Origin: Euglena gracilis | Taxonomy: Eukaryota > Euglenida > Euglenophyceae > Euglenales | Length of the DNA stretch: 64,000 nt | Direction of reading: 5' to 3' | Assembly (NCBI GenBank): GCA_039621445.1 | Contig: CP154956.1 | Span: 58,761,980 to 58,825,979, forward strand | Shown here: positions 55,846 to 64,000 of the stretch, in pieces | Layout: each line of letters opens with the position of its first letter | Position numbering within the stretch: the stretch's first letter is position 1 | Made by a program: the position numbers and the translations under genes | Notes under the pieces: model-generated | Database searches by the model: none | Told to the model about the DNA's origin: nothing | The model's input: the letters and a program-made list of their open reading frames with translations, nothing else

Positions 55846-56014
55846 CACCCCCCCCCTTATTGTCCCACCGACCTGCCCCCGGGAGGCCCGACCGGACAAT
55901 AAGGGGGGGGGGACGATGAGGGGGTACCAAAGGAATTTCATTGGCCGGGCCAAAAAAATCCCCCGTCGGCCGGGGCCCAGGGACAATAAGGGGGGGGACA
56001 ATAAGGGGGGGGGG
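55846..56014. mobile_element. Tagged short element, tag GGACAATAAGGGGGGG, copy 2
   Basis: About 90 percent identical by eye to 54264-54430 and in the same orientation, with the same CCAAAGGAATTTCATTGGCC core. Flanked by TAC on both sides (55843-55845, 56015-56017). Confidence 0.8.
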
Positions 56015-56039
56015 TACATTTTTCGATACCAGAGCATTT

Positions 56040-56520
56040 ACGTGTGTCTTCAGCATCTTCCCTGAAAAAAAACTGTGCCCAACCCTGTGCCCCCCCTGTG
56101 CACTTCAGTTCCCGAAGTGAACAGGGGGGTCCAGCCCCCACCCCCCCCCCCCATCCTCGTGGACTAGATACAGTCTTCGACGACACTGCATGTGGATTGA
56201 ACACGGTTGCAATCACGGTTCCCGGTGTGGAAATGGGGGATGCCTTCACCGCCGCCGGTTTCCACCCCGGGAACCGCACAATGCAGGGCACTCTGCCCTC
56301 ATCCCATCCAGTCGTCCAATTGGGTTGCCGGCCGACTGATCGGGCGACCACCCACAACCCCCCCCCCCCGGTCTGCTGTTTGGGGGTGTCGTCCCCATGA
56401 CCCCCCCTGGGACATCTGGCCCACCCCTTCTGGTCTTGCATCGCGGACTTCAAACACAGTTTCGGTTTTGCAATCCGACCATGTTTTTTCCCTTTACTGT
56501 GAAAAAAAAGCAGGATCTTC
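56040..56520. other. C-run stretch with family V palindrome, no gene
   Basis: 56205-56285 (CACGGTTCCCGGTGTGGAAA ... GGTTTCCACCCCGGGAACCG) is an imperfect relative of 41985-42066. ORFs are shadows. Confidence 0.5.
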
Positions 56521-56534
56521 ATTAAGGGGGTGGT

Positions 56535-56595
56535 GCGGGTCATGGGGGGGTCACGGGGGGGTCACGGGGGGGGGGGGGGGTCACGGGGGAAGTAT
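56535..56595. repeat. (GGGGGGGTCAC)n tag repeat
   Basis: GGGGGGTCACGGGGGGGTCAC units, the complement of the 48068-48125 words. Confidence 0.7.
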
Positions 56596-56689
56596 GCCAC
56601 TTTGGAGGTAGCGGGAGGCAGCATCCATGATGTTGCATCCCATCACGAGAAGGGCGGCATGCATCTTAAAATCGGTGATTTTCGGGTCA

Positions 56690-57140
56690 AAAAGTGGTTA
56701 TTTTTGGCCATTTGGGCCATTTTTGAACAAAAAAAAAGTGCCTTTTGGTCCGAAAGTGGTCATTTTGGGTGATTTTTATGTCCAAAATTAGTCATTTTTT
56801 TCATTTTTTGAAAGGGAATTTTGTTGGGATTTTCTTGACCGTCACATTTTTTGGGATGCATTTTGGGCCATTTTTGATGGCCCAAAATGGCCATTTTTGA
56901 AAAAATGGCCAAAAAATTTCTGTTTTGGGTGTGCACCAATTTTTCGGCACTTTTTTAGGGGACAATGTTTTTGGCCATTTTTGGGTTTCAAGGTGTGTTG
57001 GGCGTTGGGTGCCAAAAAGGGGATTGGTTGTCCAAATGGAAGGTGTGGTGAGGACAGGGTTGACGTTTTTTGTGTTTTTTTTGTCAAAAGAACAAAAAAA
57101 CATGTTCTTTTTAAAAAAAGCCAAAAAACATGTTTTTTTG
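56690..57140 (+). repeat. Dispersed repeat family J, copy 3
   Basis: TTTTTGGCCATTTGGGCC, GTCCGAAAGTGGTCATTTTG, GGTGTGTTGGGCGTTGGGTG and TTGGTTGTCCAAATGG align with 46440-46760. Ends in AACATG-T-run/A-run palindromes. Confidence 0.75.
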
Positions 57141-57154
57141 AAAAAGAAAAAATT

Positions 57155-57310
57155 ATCCTACCCCCCCCCATTATGTACCCCCTGGGGAGAGGTCCATAAT
57201 GGGGGGGGGGGCAGTCCCAAGAGGAATGCACCTCACCCGGCCATCCGCACGCATGTCCCCCCATTGTGAACTTCCCCCCCCATTGTGTACCTCCCCCCAT
57301 TCAGCGGTGT
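57155..57310. repeat. Tagged element, tag GGTACATAATGGGGGG
   Basis: CCCCCCATTATGTACC, GGTCCATAATGGGGGG, CCCATTGTGAACTTCC and CCCATTGTGTACCTCC. The core CCCAAGAGGAATGCACC resembles the CCAAAGGAATTT core of 54264-54430. Confidence 0.6.
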
Positions 57311-57319
57311 TGAAACAAT

Positions 57320-57545
57320 TTTTTCTGGGGGGGGGGGGGGGGGCGAGATCCTGGGCCAGAAGCGAAATTAGCGCCAGCCATAAACAGAAAAATTGCAAAA
57401 ATTGCACTTTTTCAAAAATTTTCAGCGCCAAAGGCGCCGAAAAGTATATCCCACTCCCCCCTGGGGTGACCCCCCCCGGGGGGGGGGGGCTCGGCGGGAC
57501 CCATCCACCCCCCCCCCGGGGTCCACGACTAAAAAAACCCAGTTA
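57320..57545 (+). repeat. Repeat family F, copy 3 (partial)
   Basis: TTTTCAAAAATTTTCAGCGCC, AAAGGCGCCGAAAAGTATAT, CCCACTCCCCCCTGGGG, ending GACTAAAAAAACCCAG. Confidence 0.65.
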
Positions 57546-57554
57546 CCAATGTTG

Positions 57555-57615
57555 TTTGTATGCGTTGTTTTCTTTTTGCCGCCTGAAGGGCGGCGAGACG
57601 GTAGTACTTTTTTGA
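57555..57615 (+). repeat. Conserved hairpin: GCCGCC...GGGCGGC plus AGACGG
   Basis: GCCGCCTGAAGGGCGGCGAG then ACGGTA. Relatives: 61762-61790 (GGGCGGCAAGACGG), 62585-62612, 62699-62733. All on the plus strand. Confidence 0.65.
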
Positions 57616-57717
57616 AAGAAGGCATTGAACGTAACAAAAAAAAATGTGGCAATTCTTTGACATCATGCCAATTTGACATTTTGACACCATCACAATTTCA
57701 TTAAAAACGTGTTCAGC

Positions 57718-58011
57718 CCGCCAAATGCCTGCCCTGAAATTTGTGGTCATGAACACATTTTCAATGAGGGCATCTGTGGCAATGACACGTTTTCAATTAA
57801 GGCATCTGTGGTTAGGCACGTTTTCAATGAGGGCATCTGTGGCAATGACACGTTTTCGATTAAGGCATCTGTGTTCAGGCACGTTTTCAATTAGGGCATC
57901 TGTGGCAACCCTGAGTAAAAAGCAAAAAACGGTGTCATGAAAAATCGGCGGGCGGTTGCGAGGCCGGGTGGTCCTCAACGAGTGAGGCGGGTCGGGGGCA
58001 CTCTACTACTA
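57718..58011. repeat. Minisatellite block of the tandem duplication, unit 1
   Basis: About five 31-32 bp units of ACACGTTTTCAATNAGGGCA then TCTGTGGCAATG, followed by a non-repetitive flank GAGTGAGGCGGGTCGGGGG also present at 60560-60590. Confidence 0.85.
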
Positions 58012-58969
58012 CAAAAAAGGGGTGGCGGACGCCGGTTCTGTCCAAAACCCGGCATTCCGGACGCCGGTTCCGTCCGAACGTCCGGAACGCCGGGTTTTGG
58101 ACAGAACCAGCGTCCGCCACCCCTTGTTTAAAGCGGCGTTTTGGAGACGCCGGGCTCAGGACAGAACCGGCGTCCCCAACCTTCGGTCAAAGGACACTCC
58201 CAGGACCAATCTCCGACCACTGATCTGCAATGTCATGCCACTTTGCATTTCACCAAATTCCGGCGATCGCGAGGGTATTTCTGGCTGTGTCAATCGTCCA
58301 GGTACAAAGTCACCCCTCAATCGAAAGCTCTTTTCATCAGACGACTGGCAATCACCACCAAATTCACCCACGCCGCCTGGAGCTCTTATTTTCTGTCACT
58401 GGGAAATCCTAATTTCACAACTCTGGTGACCCCCAGGACCCCTCAGGTGGTTGATTCGAAGAGAAAAAACGTTCCTGTAAGGTTTATTCAACATCTTAAC
58501 CCAAAAATCACTGAAAATTACCACAAATTTCGACTCAGATTCTGGCCGATCCGACGATCGCGAGCGTATCTCGGGCTGCGTGCAACGTTGGGGTACCAAG
58601 TAACCCCTCGATCGAAAGCTCTTTTCAACAGACGACCAGCGGTGCTCATCAGATCTTTCCACGCTGCACGGTACTCTATTTCCAAATCTGGGCCAATTTT
58701 CACCAAATTTGGATATCTACCCCACTGGTACCCAACCAAATGGCAAAATTCATTGTCCGAGATGGTTGAAACCGTCATACCAGCACCTTAGGGCCACTTT
58801 TGGGCACTTCTGGTGACATTTTTAGGAATGAAAATCTGACGCCAGGTTTTGGACAAAACCGGCGTTCCTAACGCCGGGTTTTAGGACAGAACCGGCGTCC
58901 GGAAAACCCGTGGGGGGGGACGCCGGCTCTGTCCTGAACCCGGCGTCTCAAACGCCGGCTTAACACGAC
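58012..58969. mobile_element. Element with compound palindromic ends, inserted in unit 1
   Basis: Absent from the paralogous site near 60595. Left end 58016-58190 and right end 58835-58969 consist of repeated GGACGCCGGTTCTGTCC and AAACCCGGCG words that pair with themselves and with each other. The 650-bp body has an internal duplication (about 58255-58390 and 58545-58680, sharing CCCCTC-ATCGAAAGCTCTTTTC) and an open frame of 216 codons. No transposase motif is seen. Confidence 0.7.
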
Positions 58970-59015
58970 AGAAGGCTAGGTTGCCTTGGAGCACAACGAC
59001 ACGGAGTGGCGGACC

Positions 59016-59527
59016 TCACGGAACACGACACGCTTTACACAAAAAAGAGCCATACTTTGGTGGCCGCCGCAAATCTTGGCAATGAAAATGATATGCCAAA
59101 CCGCAGGCGTCACACACAACTTTGTTCAGAACGATTCCCTGAAACGAACAAAGTTCCCGACTGCTGCTCACGTTGAGCCACACATTGTTCAATGACGCTC
59201 GCCTCATCGAACAACAGGCTGGGTTCCAGCTCCCATCCCGTCCAGGCAACAAAGAAATCATCCAGCTCAGGATAAGAGGCTTGCCGAGGTTGACACAGTT
59301 TGGCGAACTCCAAACAGTTGGCAACAGCAGCAAGCTCTGCACCTACGGAGCCGGACTTTTTCTTTGTGTTGCCCTGTGCCAGCAAGGTGCCATGAAGGGG
59401 GTCAACCTTCAGCTTCTTGGCATCTTGCTGGTATACCGCGAGAGCAGCCAGGAACAGTTCCGTCCTAGGGGGAGGTGGTAAAAGACCATTCACAAAGTTA
59501 GCCGTGCGTTTCGCCATAGTGGGAGGG
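59016..59527 (-). pseudogene. Deleted copy of the PHD-finger gene
   Basis: Nearly identical to 60650-61403 at both ends (MAKRTANFVNGLLPPPP at the start, the VVCDACGLAYHFHCQD zinc-finger half at the end). It lacks 242 bases between 59129 and 59130, which shifts the frame and removes the first two zinc ligands. Unlike the other copy it has ATG at 59517-59515. The acceptor TTTTTCCGCAG is kept. Confidence 0.8.
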
Positions 59528-59565
59528 CTGCGGAAAAAGGGGGGGGGTGACACGTTTTCTATATA

Positions 59566-59751
59566 CCATGCCCCCCCCCCCGATACTGTCCCTCCCCCCC
59601 GATAGTGTCCCATACCCCTGCCATGGGACCCGGCCGGCCGGTCCTAAAGGAATTTTATTGACCCCCCCGATAGTGTCCCCCCCCGATAGTGTCCCATACC
59701 CGCCATGCCGTTGGGCCGGGTATGGGACACTATCGGGGGGGGGGGGCATGG
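59566..59751. mobile_element. Tagged short element, tag GGGACACTATCGGGGGG
   Basis: Ends CCATGCCCCCCC and GGGGGGGCATGG. Tag word GATAGTGTCCC appears in two units on the left, two in the middle and inverted on the right. The core TCCTAAAGGAATTTTATTGA resembles the core of 54264-54430. Flanked by TA on both sides, inside minisatellite sequence that is uninterrupted in unit 2. Confidence 0.7.
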
Positions 59752-59757
59752 TAAAAA

Positions 59758-59854
59758 TCGTGGGCATAACCCGTATTCAGGCCGTATAACGGGTCAAGGG
59801 CGCCTACGGCGCCCTTGACCCGTTATACGGCCTGAATACGGGTTATAGCCCACG
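59758..59854. repeat. Perfect long palindrome
   Basis: Arms of 39 bases without mismatch (ATAACCCGTATTCAGGCCGT ... GGGTCAAGGGCGCC and inverse) around TA(C), extended by CGTGGGC/GCCCACG with one extra base. Confidence 0.95.
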
Positions 59855-59924
59855 ATTTTTCTGTAACCGTGAATAGAAAGGCCCGGCGCCTGCCCTGTTT
59901 TTCGTTGGTCCAAATTCCAATTTC

Positions 59925-60110
59925 CAAATGCCTGCCCTGAAATTCGTGGTCATGAACACGTTTTCAATGAGGGCATCTGTGGCAATGACACGTTTTCAAT
60001 TAAGGCATCTGTGGTTAGGCACGTTTTCAATGAGGGCATCTGTGGCAATGACACGTTTTCGATTAAGGCATCTGTGGTCAGGCACGTTTTCGATTAGGGC
60101 GCCGTTTTTT
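59925..60110. repeat. Minisatellite block, second array
   Basis: AAATGCCTGCCCTGAAATTC then 31-32 bp units as in 57718-57915, ending GGCGCCGTTTTTTGGGTCCG. Confidence 0.85.
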
Positions 60111-60187
60111 GGGTCCGAATTTCACAAATTCGCGTTTTTGACCCCTTGCGTGAATCATGACCATGAATTTCAGGGCAGGCATTTGGC

Positions 60188-60347
60188 GGGCTCTGAACAC
60201 GTTTTTAAACAAATTGTGGCTGAGCCCAGATTTCAGCCTGAAAACGTGTTCAGCCAGGGGGCCCCCTTTGGGGGCCCCCTCCTGGACACGTTTTCAGGCT
60301 GAAATCTGGGCTCAGCCACAATTTGTTTAAAAACGTGTTCAGAGCCC
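60188..60347. repeat. Perfect inverted repeat with about 60-base arms
   Basis: TCTGAACACGTTTTTAAACA ... CCTGAAAACGTGTTCAG is mirrored exactly around a GGGGGCCCCC-TTT-GGGGGCCCCC centre. A truncated copy is at 61607-61746. Confidence 0.95.
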
Positions 60348-60595
60348 GCCAGCATGAGGGCATTTGTGGCAATGACACGTTTTCAAGGCGTCTGTGGTCA
60401 GTCACGTTTTCCATTAAGGCATCTGTGGCAATGACACGTTTTCCATTAAAGCATCTGCGGTCAGGCACGTTTTCCATTAGGGCATCTGTGGCAACCCCGA
60501 GCAAGAAGCAAAAATCACTATCATGAAAAATCAGCGAGCGGTTGAGAGGTTGAGGTGGTCCTCAACGACTGAGGCGGGTCGGGGGCACTCCACAA
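60348..60595. repeat. Minisatellite block and flank of duplication unit 2
   Basis: Units like 57718-57915, then the flank GAAAAATCAGCGAGCGGTTG matching 57937-57957 and GGCACTCCACAACACAACAG, the empty site for the element at 58012-58969. Confidence 0.8.
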
Positions 60596-60649
60596 CACAA
60601 CAGAAGGCCAGACGTTGCCTTGGAGCACTCCGACACGGAGTGGCGGACA

Positions 60650-61403
60650 TCACGGAACACGACACGCTTTACACAAAAAAGAGCCATACTTTGGTGGCCG
60701 CCGCAAATCTTGGCAATGAAAATGATATGCCAAACCGCAGGCGTCACACACAACTTTGTTCAGCTCCACACAATTTTGGTTTTTGGGAATGGCAACACCA
60801 CAAAAACCACATTTGTCCTGTTTTATAGGCAGTCGGGACACAGCACGAGGCACAGGGGGTTGGTCAGGGGACACCAGGGAACGCGAAAACAGCTCGTTGA
60901 AATGGGGGAATTGGCGCTCCAAGGAAGGCAACACTACTCCCTCGGTCGTTGTTTTGCGGAATGCCCGAGCGACGGCATTCACGTATGTATGAAAAGAGGT
61001 TGCCAAACGATTCCCTGAAACGAACAAAGTTCCCGACTGCTGCTCACGTTGAGCCACACATTGTTCAATGACGCTCGCCTCATCGAACAATTGGCTGGGT
61101 TCCAGCTCCCATCCCGTCCAGGCAACAAAGAAATCATCCAGCTCAGGATAAGAGGCTTGCCGATGTTGACACAGTTTGGCGAACTCCAAACAGTTGGCAA
61201 CAGCAGCAAGCTCTGCACCTACGGAGCCGGACTTTTTCTTTGTGTTGCCCTGTGCCAGCAAGGTGCCATGAAGGGGGTCAACCTTCGGCTTCTTGGCATC
61301 TTGCTGGTATACCGCGAGAGCAGCCAGGAACAGTTCCGTCCTAGGGGGAGGTGGTAAAAGACCATTCACAAAGTTTGCTGTGCGTTTAGCAATAGTGGGA
61401 GGG
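60650..61403 (-). CDS. PHD-finger protein, 3' exon
   Basis: After an acceptor TTTTTTTCGCAG (pyrimidine tract of about 35 bases) a 250-codon frame runs to TGA. It reads RTELFLAALAVYQQDAK near the start, ELDDFFVAWTGWELEPSQLF, then a C-terminal C4HC3 zinc finger: CGFC, CDAC, HFHC and CKAC, with 17 residues between the first two pairs, the PHD order. PHD fingers read histone tails or stabilise nuclear proteins; several mobile elements also carry them. The position that is ATG in the second copy is ATT here, so the exon is probably not the first. It is flanked by minisatellites and palindromes and is tandemly duplicated (59016-59527). Confidence 0.75.
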
Positions 61404-61439
61404 CTGCGAAAAAAAGAAAGAAAAGGAAAAAAGGGGGGG

Positions 61440-61606
61440 TGATACGTTTTCCATTAAGGCATTTGTGGCAATGACACGTTTTCCATTAAGGCATCTGTGG
61501 TCAGGCACGTTTTCCATTAGGGCGCCGTTTTTTGGGTCCGAATTTCACATTTCGTGTTTTTGACCCCTTGCGTGAATCATGACCACAAATTTCAGGGCAG
61601 GCATTT
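61440..61606. repeat. Minisatellite block, third array
   Basis: Three ACGTTTTCCATTAAGGCAT units, then GGCGCCGTTTTTTGGGTCCG and TTTCAGGGCAGGCATTTGGC as at 60100-60185. Confidence 0.8.
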
Positions 61607-61746
61607 GGCGGGCTCTGAACACGTTTTTAAACAAATTGTGGCTGAGCCCAGATTTCAGCCTGAAAACGTGTTCAGGGGGCCCCCTTTGGGGGCCCCCTCC
61701 TGGACACGTTTTCAGGCTGAAATCTGGGCTCAGCCACAATTTGTGT
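61607..61746. repeat. Second copy of the 60188-60347 inverted repeat, right arm shortened
   Basis: Left arm as at 60188; right arm stops at CAGCCACAATTTGTGTG. Confidence 0.9.
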
Positions 61747-61959
61747 GTAGAAAGCTTTCAAGCTGCCGACGGGCGGCAAGACGGTGTTGCGGTTTTGTGT
61801 TTTGGGATTTCAAACGAGTGCAAAATGCGAAAAAAGAGCCCTAGGGGACCCCCCCCCCCGCCTAAAATAACAAAATCCCCTTGTGTGTGCACGGCAAGGA
61901 TGGCCAAAACGCGCCCCCCAACAAACTCCCTTTGTGCTAACTTAGCGGCTTACGTTTCA

Positions 61960-62338
61960 ACCGACCATAATGGTCCGGCCGACCATAGGGGGTGTCTGGG
62001 ACGCGGGGGGGACGCGGGGGGGACGCGGGGGGGGGACGCGGGGGAGACGCCATTTTTGGGACGGTGAAATTAGGTATTTGCTGCGAGAAATTTTTAAGCA
62101 AATTAGGATTCTATCACAACAAATTAGGACAAACCCACCCCAAATTAGGAATCACCCACCACAAGTTAGGAATCACCCACACCAAATTAGGAATCACCAA
62201 CCTCAAATTTGCCTGAAATTAGGAATCAGCCTTCCAAATTTGGCTGTCTCGAGAACAAAATTTTGGTTCCAAAGTGGGACGCGGGGGGGACGCGGGGGGG
62301 GGGGGGGGCGCGGGGGGGACACCCCCATAATGGTCGGT
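61960..62338. mobile_element. Tagged element with ACCGACCAT...GGGTGTC ends
   Basis: Left ACCGACCATAATGG ... ACCATAGGGGGTGTC and right GACACCCCCATAATGGTCGG then T are inverted. Inside each end is a GGGACGCGGGGG repeat; in the centre, a 21-bp minisatellite (62095-62230). Confidence 0.65.
62095..62230. repeat. 21-22 bp minisatellite
   Basis: About six units of AAATTAGGAATCACCCAC-like sequence. Confidence 0.85.
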
Positions 62339-62339
62339 A

Positions 62340-62545
62340 ACAAACAGGTCGGGCCGACCATGGTCGGCCGACCTATACCGACCTATAGTCAAAATTCCTT
62401 AGAAAATTTTGAAAAGGGGGGGGGGTAATGCGGTTGGTTCATTGGCTAGTCGGGCCGACCTCCAGTGGTCGGGCCAACCTAAGTCGGCCCGACCATGGTC
62501 GGGCTGACCAATGGTCGGGCCGACCTAGGTCGGTACGACCTCCAG
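62340..62545. repeat. Cluster of GGTCGGGCCGACC palindromes
   Basis: At least eight GGTCGGGCCGACC / GGTCGGCCGACC type words between 62347 and 62542. Confidence 0.85.
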
Positions 62546-62579
62546 GATCGTCATAGCCAATCATCCGCCTGGGGCCCAA

Positions 62580-62940
62580 GGTACATGTGTTTCCTGATGC
62601 CACCCAAAGGGCGGTGAGACGGGAATGGAGATATTCACAAACAACAACTTCAGTTTGGAAAAAGGAAGACTTTTTCCCCCTCCGACCATGAGCTTTGGGC
62701 TTGTTTGGCTGCCCGAAGGGCGGCAAGACGGTACGATGTCCAACAACAAAAACACCCAAAAGTTCAATGAAAAGTTGGGTTCTTAATCTGAAAGATTTTT
62801 TTCACAAAGTGCAAAAAAAATTTGGAGGGTAACTTTTTCGGGGGGGGGGGCGAAAAAATTTTGAGTCAAAGAATCCTCGGGGGTGGGGGGGGGCGAAAAA
62901 ATCTCGGGGGCCTTGCCCCCCCAGTTTCAACACCAATGCC
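62580..62940. other. Two hairpins and G-run stretch, no gene
   Basis: GCCACCCAAAGGGCGGTGAG at 62585 and GCCCGAAGGGCGGCAAGACGG at 62704, then GGGGGGGCGAAAAAAT words (62840-62900). Confidence 0.5.
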
Positions 62941-62942
62941 CC

Positions 62943-63265
62943 CATTATGCACTGTGCCCCCCCCCCTAGTTAGTCACCCCCTTGGGAAGGGAATTTGGCC
63001 AAGGGTGACTAATAGGAGGGGGTGACTAACTCGGGGGGGGGGGGGGCAATTTATGCCCAAATTTTGCCCCCTGGGCCAAGTCTTGGGGGTTTCAAGGTTG
63101 TTTTTGGGCATTCCAGGGCACTTTTCATGGATACCGGCAAAAAAAATCAGACAGCCAAATTCGGCATTTTTTTTCAGAGAAAAATATTTCCCTTCGAAAA
63201 ACTGTTTTTGTCTGGGACCCAAGGGTGACTAACAGGGGGGGGGGGGTGACTAACTAGGGGGGGGA
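62943..63265. repeat. Tagged element, tag GGTGACTAACTAGGGGGG
   Basis: CCCCCCTAGTTAGTCACCC at the left, GGTGACTAATAGGAGGG and GGTGACTAACTCGGGGG next, and GGTGACTAACAGG / GGTGACTAACTAGGGG at the right (63224-63265). The core GGGAAGGGAATTTGGCC resembles the other tagged elements. Confidence 0.65.
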
Positions 63266-63269
63266 TTTT

Positions 63270-63690
63270 TTTTTGCAAATTGGCCAGTTTGTGAGGAAAA
63301 AAACTTTTGGTCATCAAAAAGTGACTTTTTTTTAATTTTTCCAGACCCTTCATCCTAAAATACTAAAATGATGGAAATGATGGACATGTGAAAGCCAGCA
63401 CCCCTTTACGGACTACGAAGCTGCAGAGGTAAAAATGACCTTTTTTCTTAAAAAAAAATTCAAAAAATTTCCCTTGTCAAGGATCGGGGATATTGTCAGT
63501 TTGGTTGGTCGGCCCGAGGGTGAGCCCAACTGGTAGGCAGGTTGCTTCACCAAAATATGTAACAGTATGCGTGCACGTGCCCCTGCTCTTGCAGGCAATG
63601 ACATTGGGAATGAAGGCACTTGCGGGTTGGCCCCAAACCCTCCATGACTTTTTTTTGTTTCAAAAAGAACAAGCCGTCAACCTCACCAAT
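63270..63690 (-). repeat. Dispersed repeat family K, inverted copy
   Basis: CGGACTACGAAGCTGCAGAG and GGACATGTGAAAGCCAGCA are the inverse of 47830-47875. Confidence 0.8.
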
Positions 63691-63890
63691 GGGTGAGGAC
63701 AATTCTTTTCTATTTCTTCCACAAAAATTTCATTTTCTTCTCCCCCCTTTTTGCCATGAAATTCTTTCCTACTTGTGAAATCTCCCTTTTGCCAATGGGA
63801 CATATTTTGTGTCAAAACTCAAACGCCAAAAAAAACGCCATTGTTTGGGTTGAAATTTTTTTCACCTGAAATCTTGGGAATTTTTGACCA
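63690..63890 (+). repeat. Dispersed repeat family J, partial copy
   Basis: GGGTGAGGACAATTC, TTTTTGCCATGAAATTCTTT, GCCAATGGGACATATTTTG, matching 46765-46960. Confidence 0.8.
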
Positions 63891-63924
63891 TGTCAAGCCA
63901 GAAAATTGATGAAAAGCGACCAAA

Positions 63925-64000
63925 ACCGCCATCAAGCATCAAAAAGCAGGCTGAAATGATGAATGAAAAGAAAGGCTGAAGTGACGAAGGTTGATGCATT
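63925..64000 (-). repeat. Inverted partner of 52904-52985
   Basis: Reverse complement of the 52.9 kb block with about four mismatches; runs off the window end. Confidence 0.85.

Noticed and set aside
57755-57915. CRISPR-like alternation of two 31-32 bp unit types
   Set aside because: The spacers are themselves repeats (GTGGCAATGAC or GTGGTTAGGC); ordinary minisatellite.

Overview
The window looks like nuclear DNA of a eukaryote with a large, repeat-rich genome, most likely a protist. It is full of homopolymer runs, microsatellites, minisatellites, palindromes and dispersed repeats. No long gene-like ORF is credible, and the recognisable proteins are split into exons of about 40 to 180 bases by introns of 49 to 2530 bases. 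Some intron borders in the best gene fit GT-AG and some do not. Together with recurring intron-like repeats, this would suit a euglenid, which is an inference; another intron-rich protist is possible. A run of 804 N (17693-18496) marks an assembly gap next to a GC-rich tandem array.

The firmest gene is an endonuclease V homologue on the minus strand, assembled by hand from about ten exons between 29441 and 20641. Its exons join in frame to about 261 residues, the usual family size. It keeps the GVD and FRE motifs but has His in place of the second catalytic Asp and Asn in place of the conserved His. Other supported coding pieces are a BRCT-domain exon (37685-37805), a PHD-finger gene (60650-61403) with a deleted second copy (59016-59527), and terminal exons near 1.5 kb, 13.2-13.7 kb, 19.4 kb, 30.5 kb, 48.3 kb and 54.7 kb whose families I do not recognise. 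Nearly all coding evidence is on the minus strand. In this DNA several frames often look coding, so exon calls without a known motif carry low confidence.

Layout. 0-5 kb: minus-strand exons, a TA-rich foldback and dispersed repeats. 5-12 kb: repeats with a weak plus-strand gene model. 12.6-14.6 kb: proline-rich minus exons. 14.6-18.5 kb: microsatellites, tandem array, gap. 19-31 kb: exon clusters including endonuclease V. 31-44 kb: repeats, the BRCT gene and 10-, 18- and 21-bp minisatellites. 40-48 kb: large paired repeats, one copy carrying a 445-bp TIR insertion. 49.2-52.5 kb: two nested terminal-inverted-repeat elements studded with a 20-bp palindrome. 53-64 kb: many short elements with G-run/C-run ends tagged by different words, and a tandem duplication (57.7-61.7 kb) in which one copy was hit by further insertions.

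The most interesting observations are the endonuclease V with altered catalytic positions, the nested palindrome-bearing TIR elements, and a class of short elements that share architecture and core but differ in their terminal tag word.
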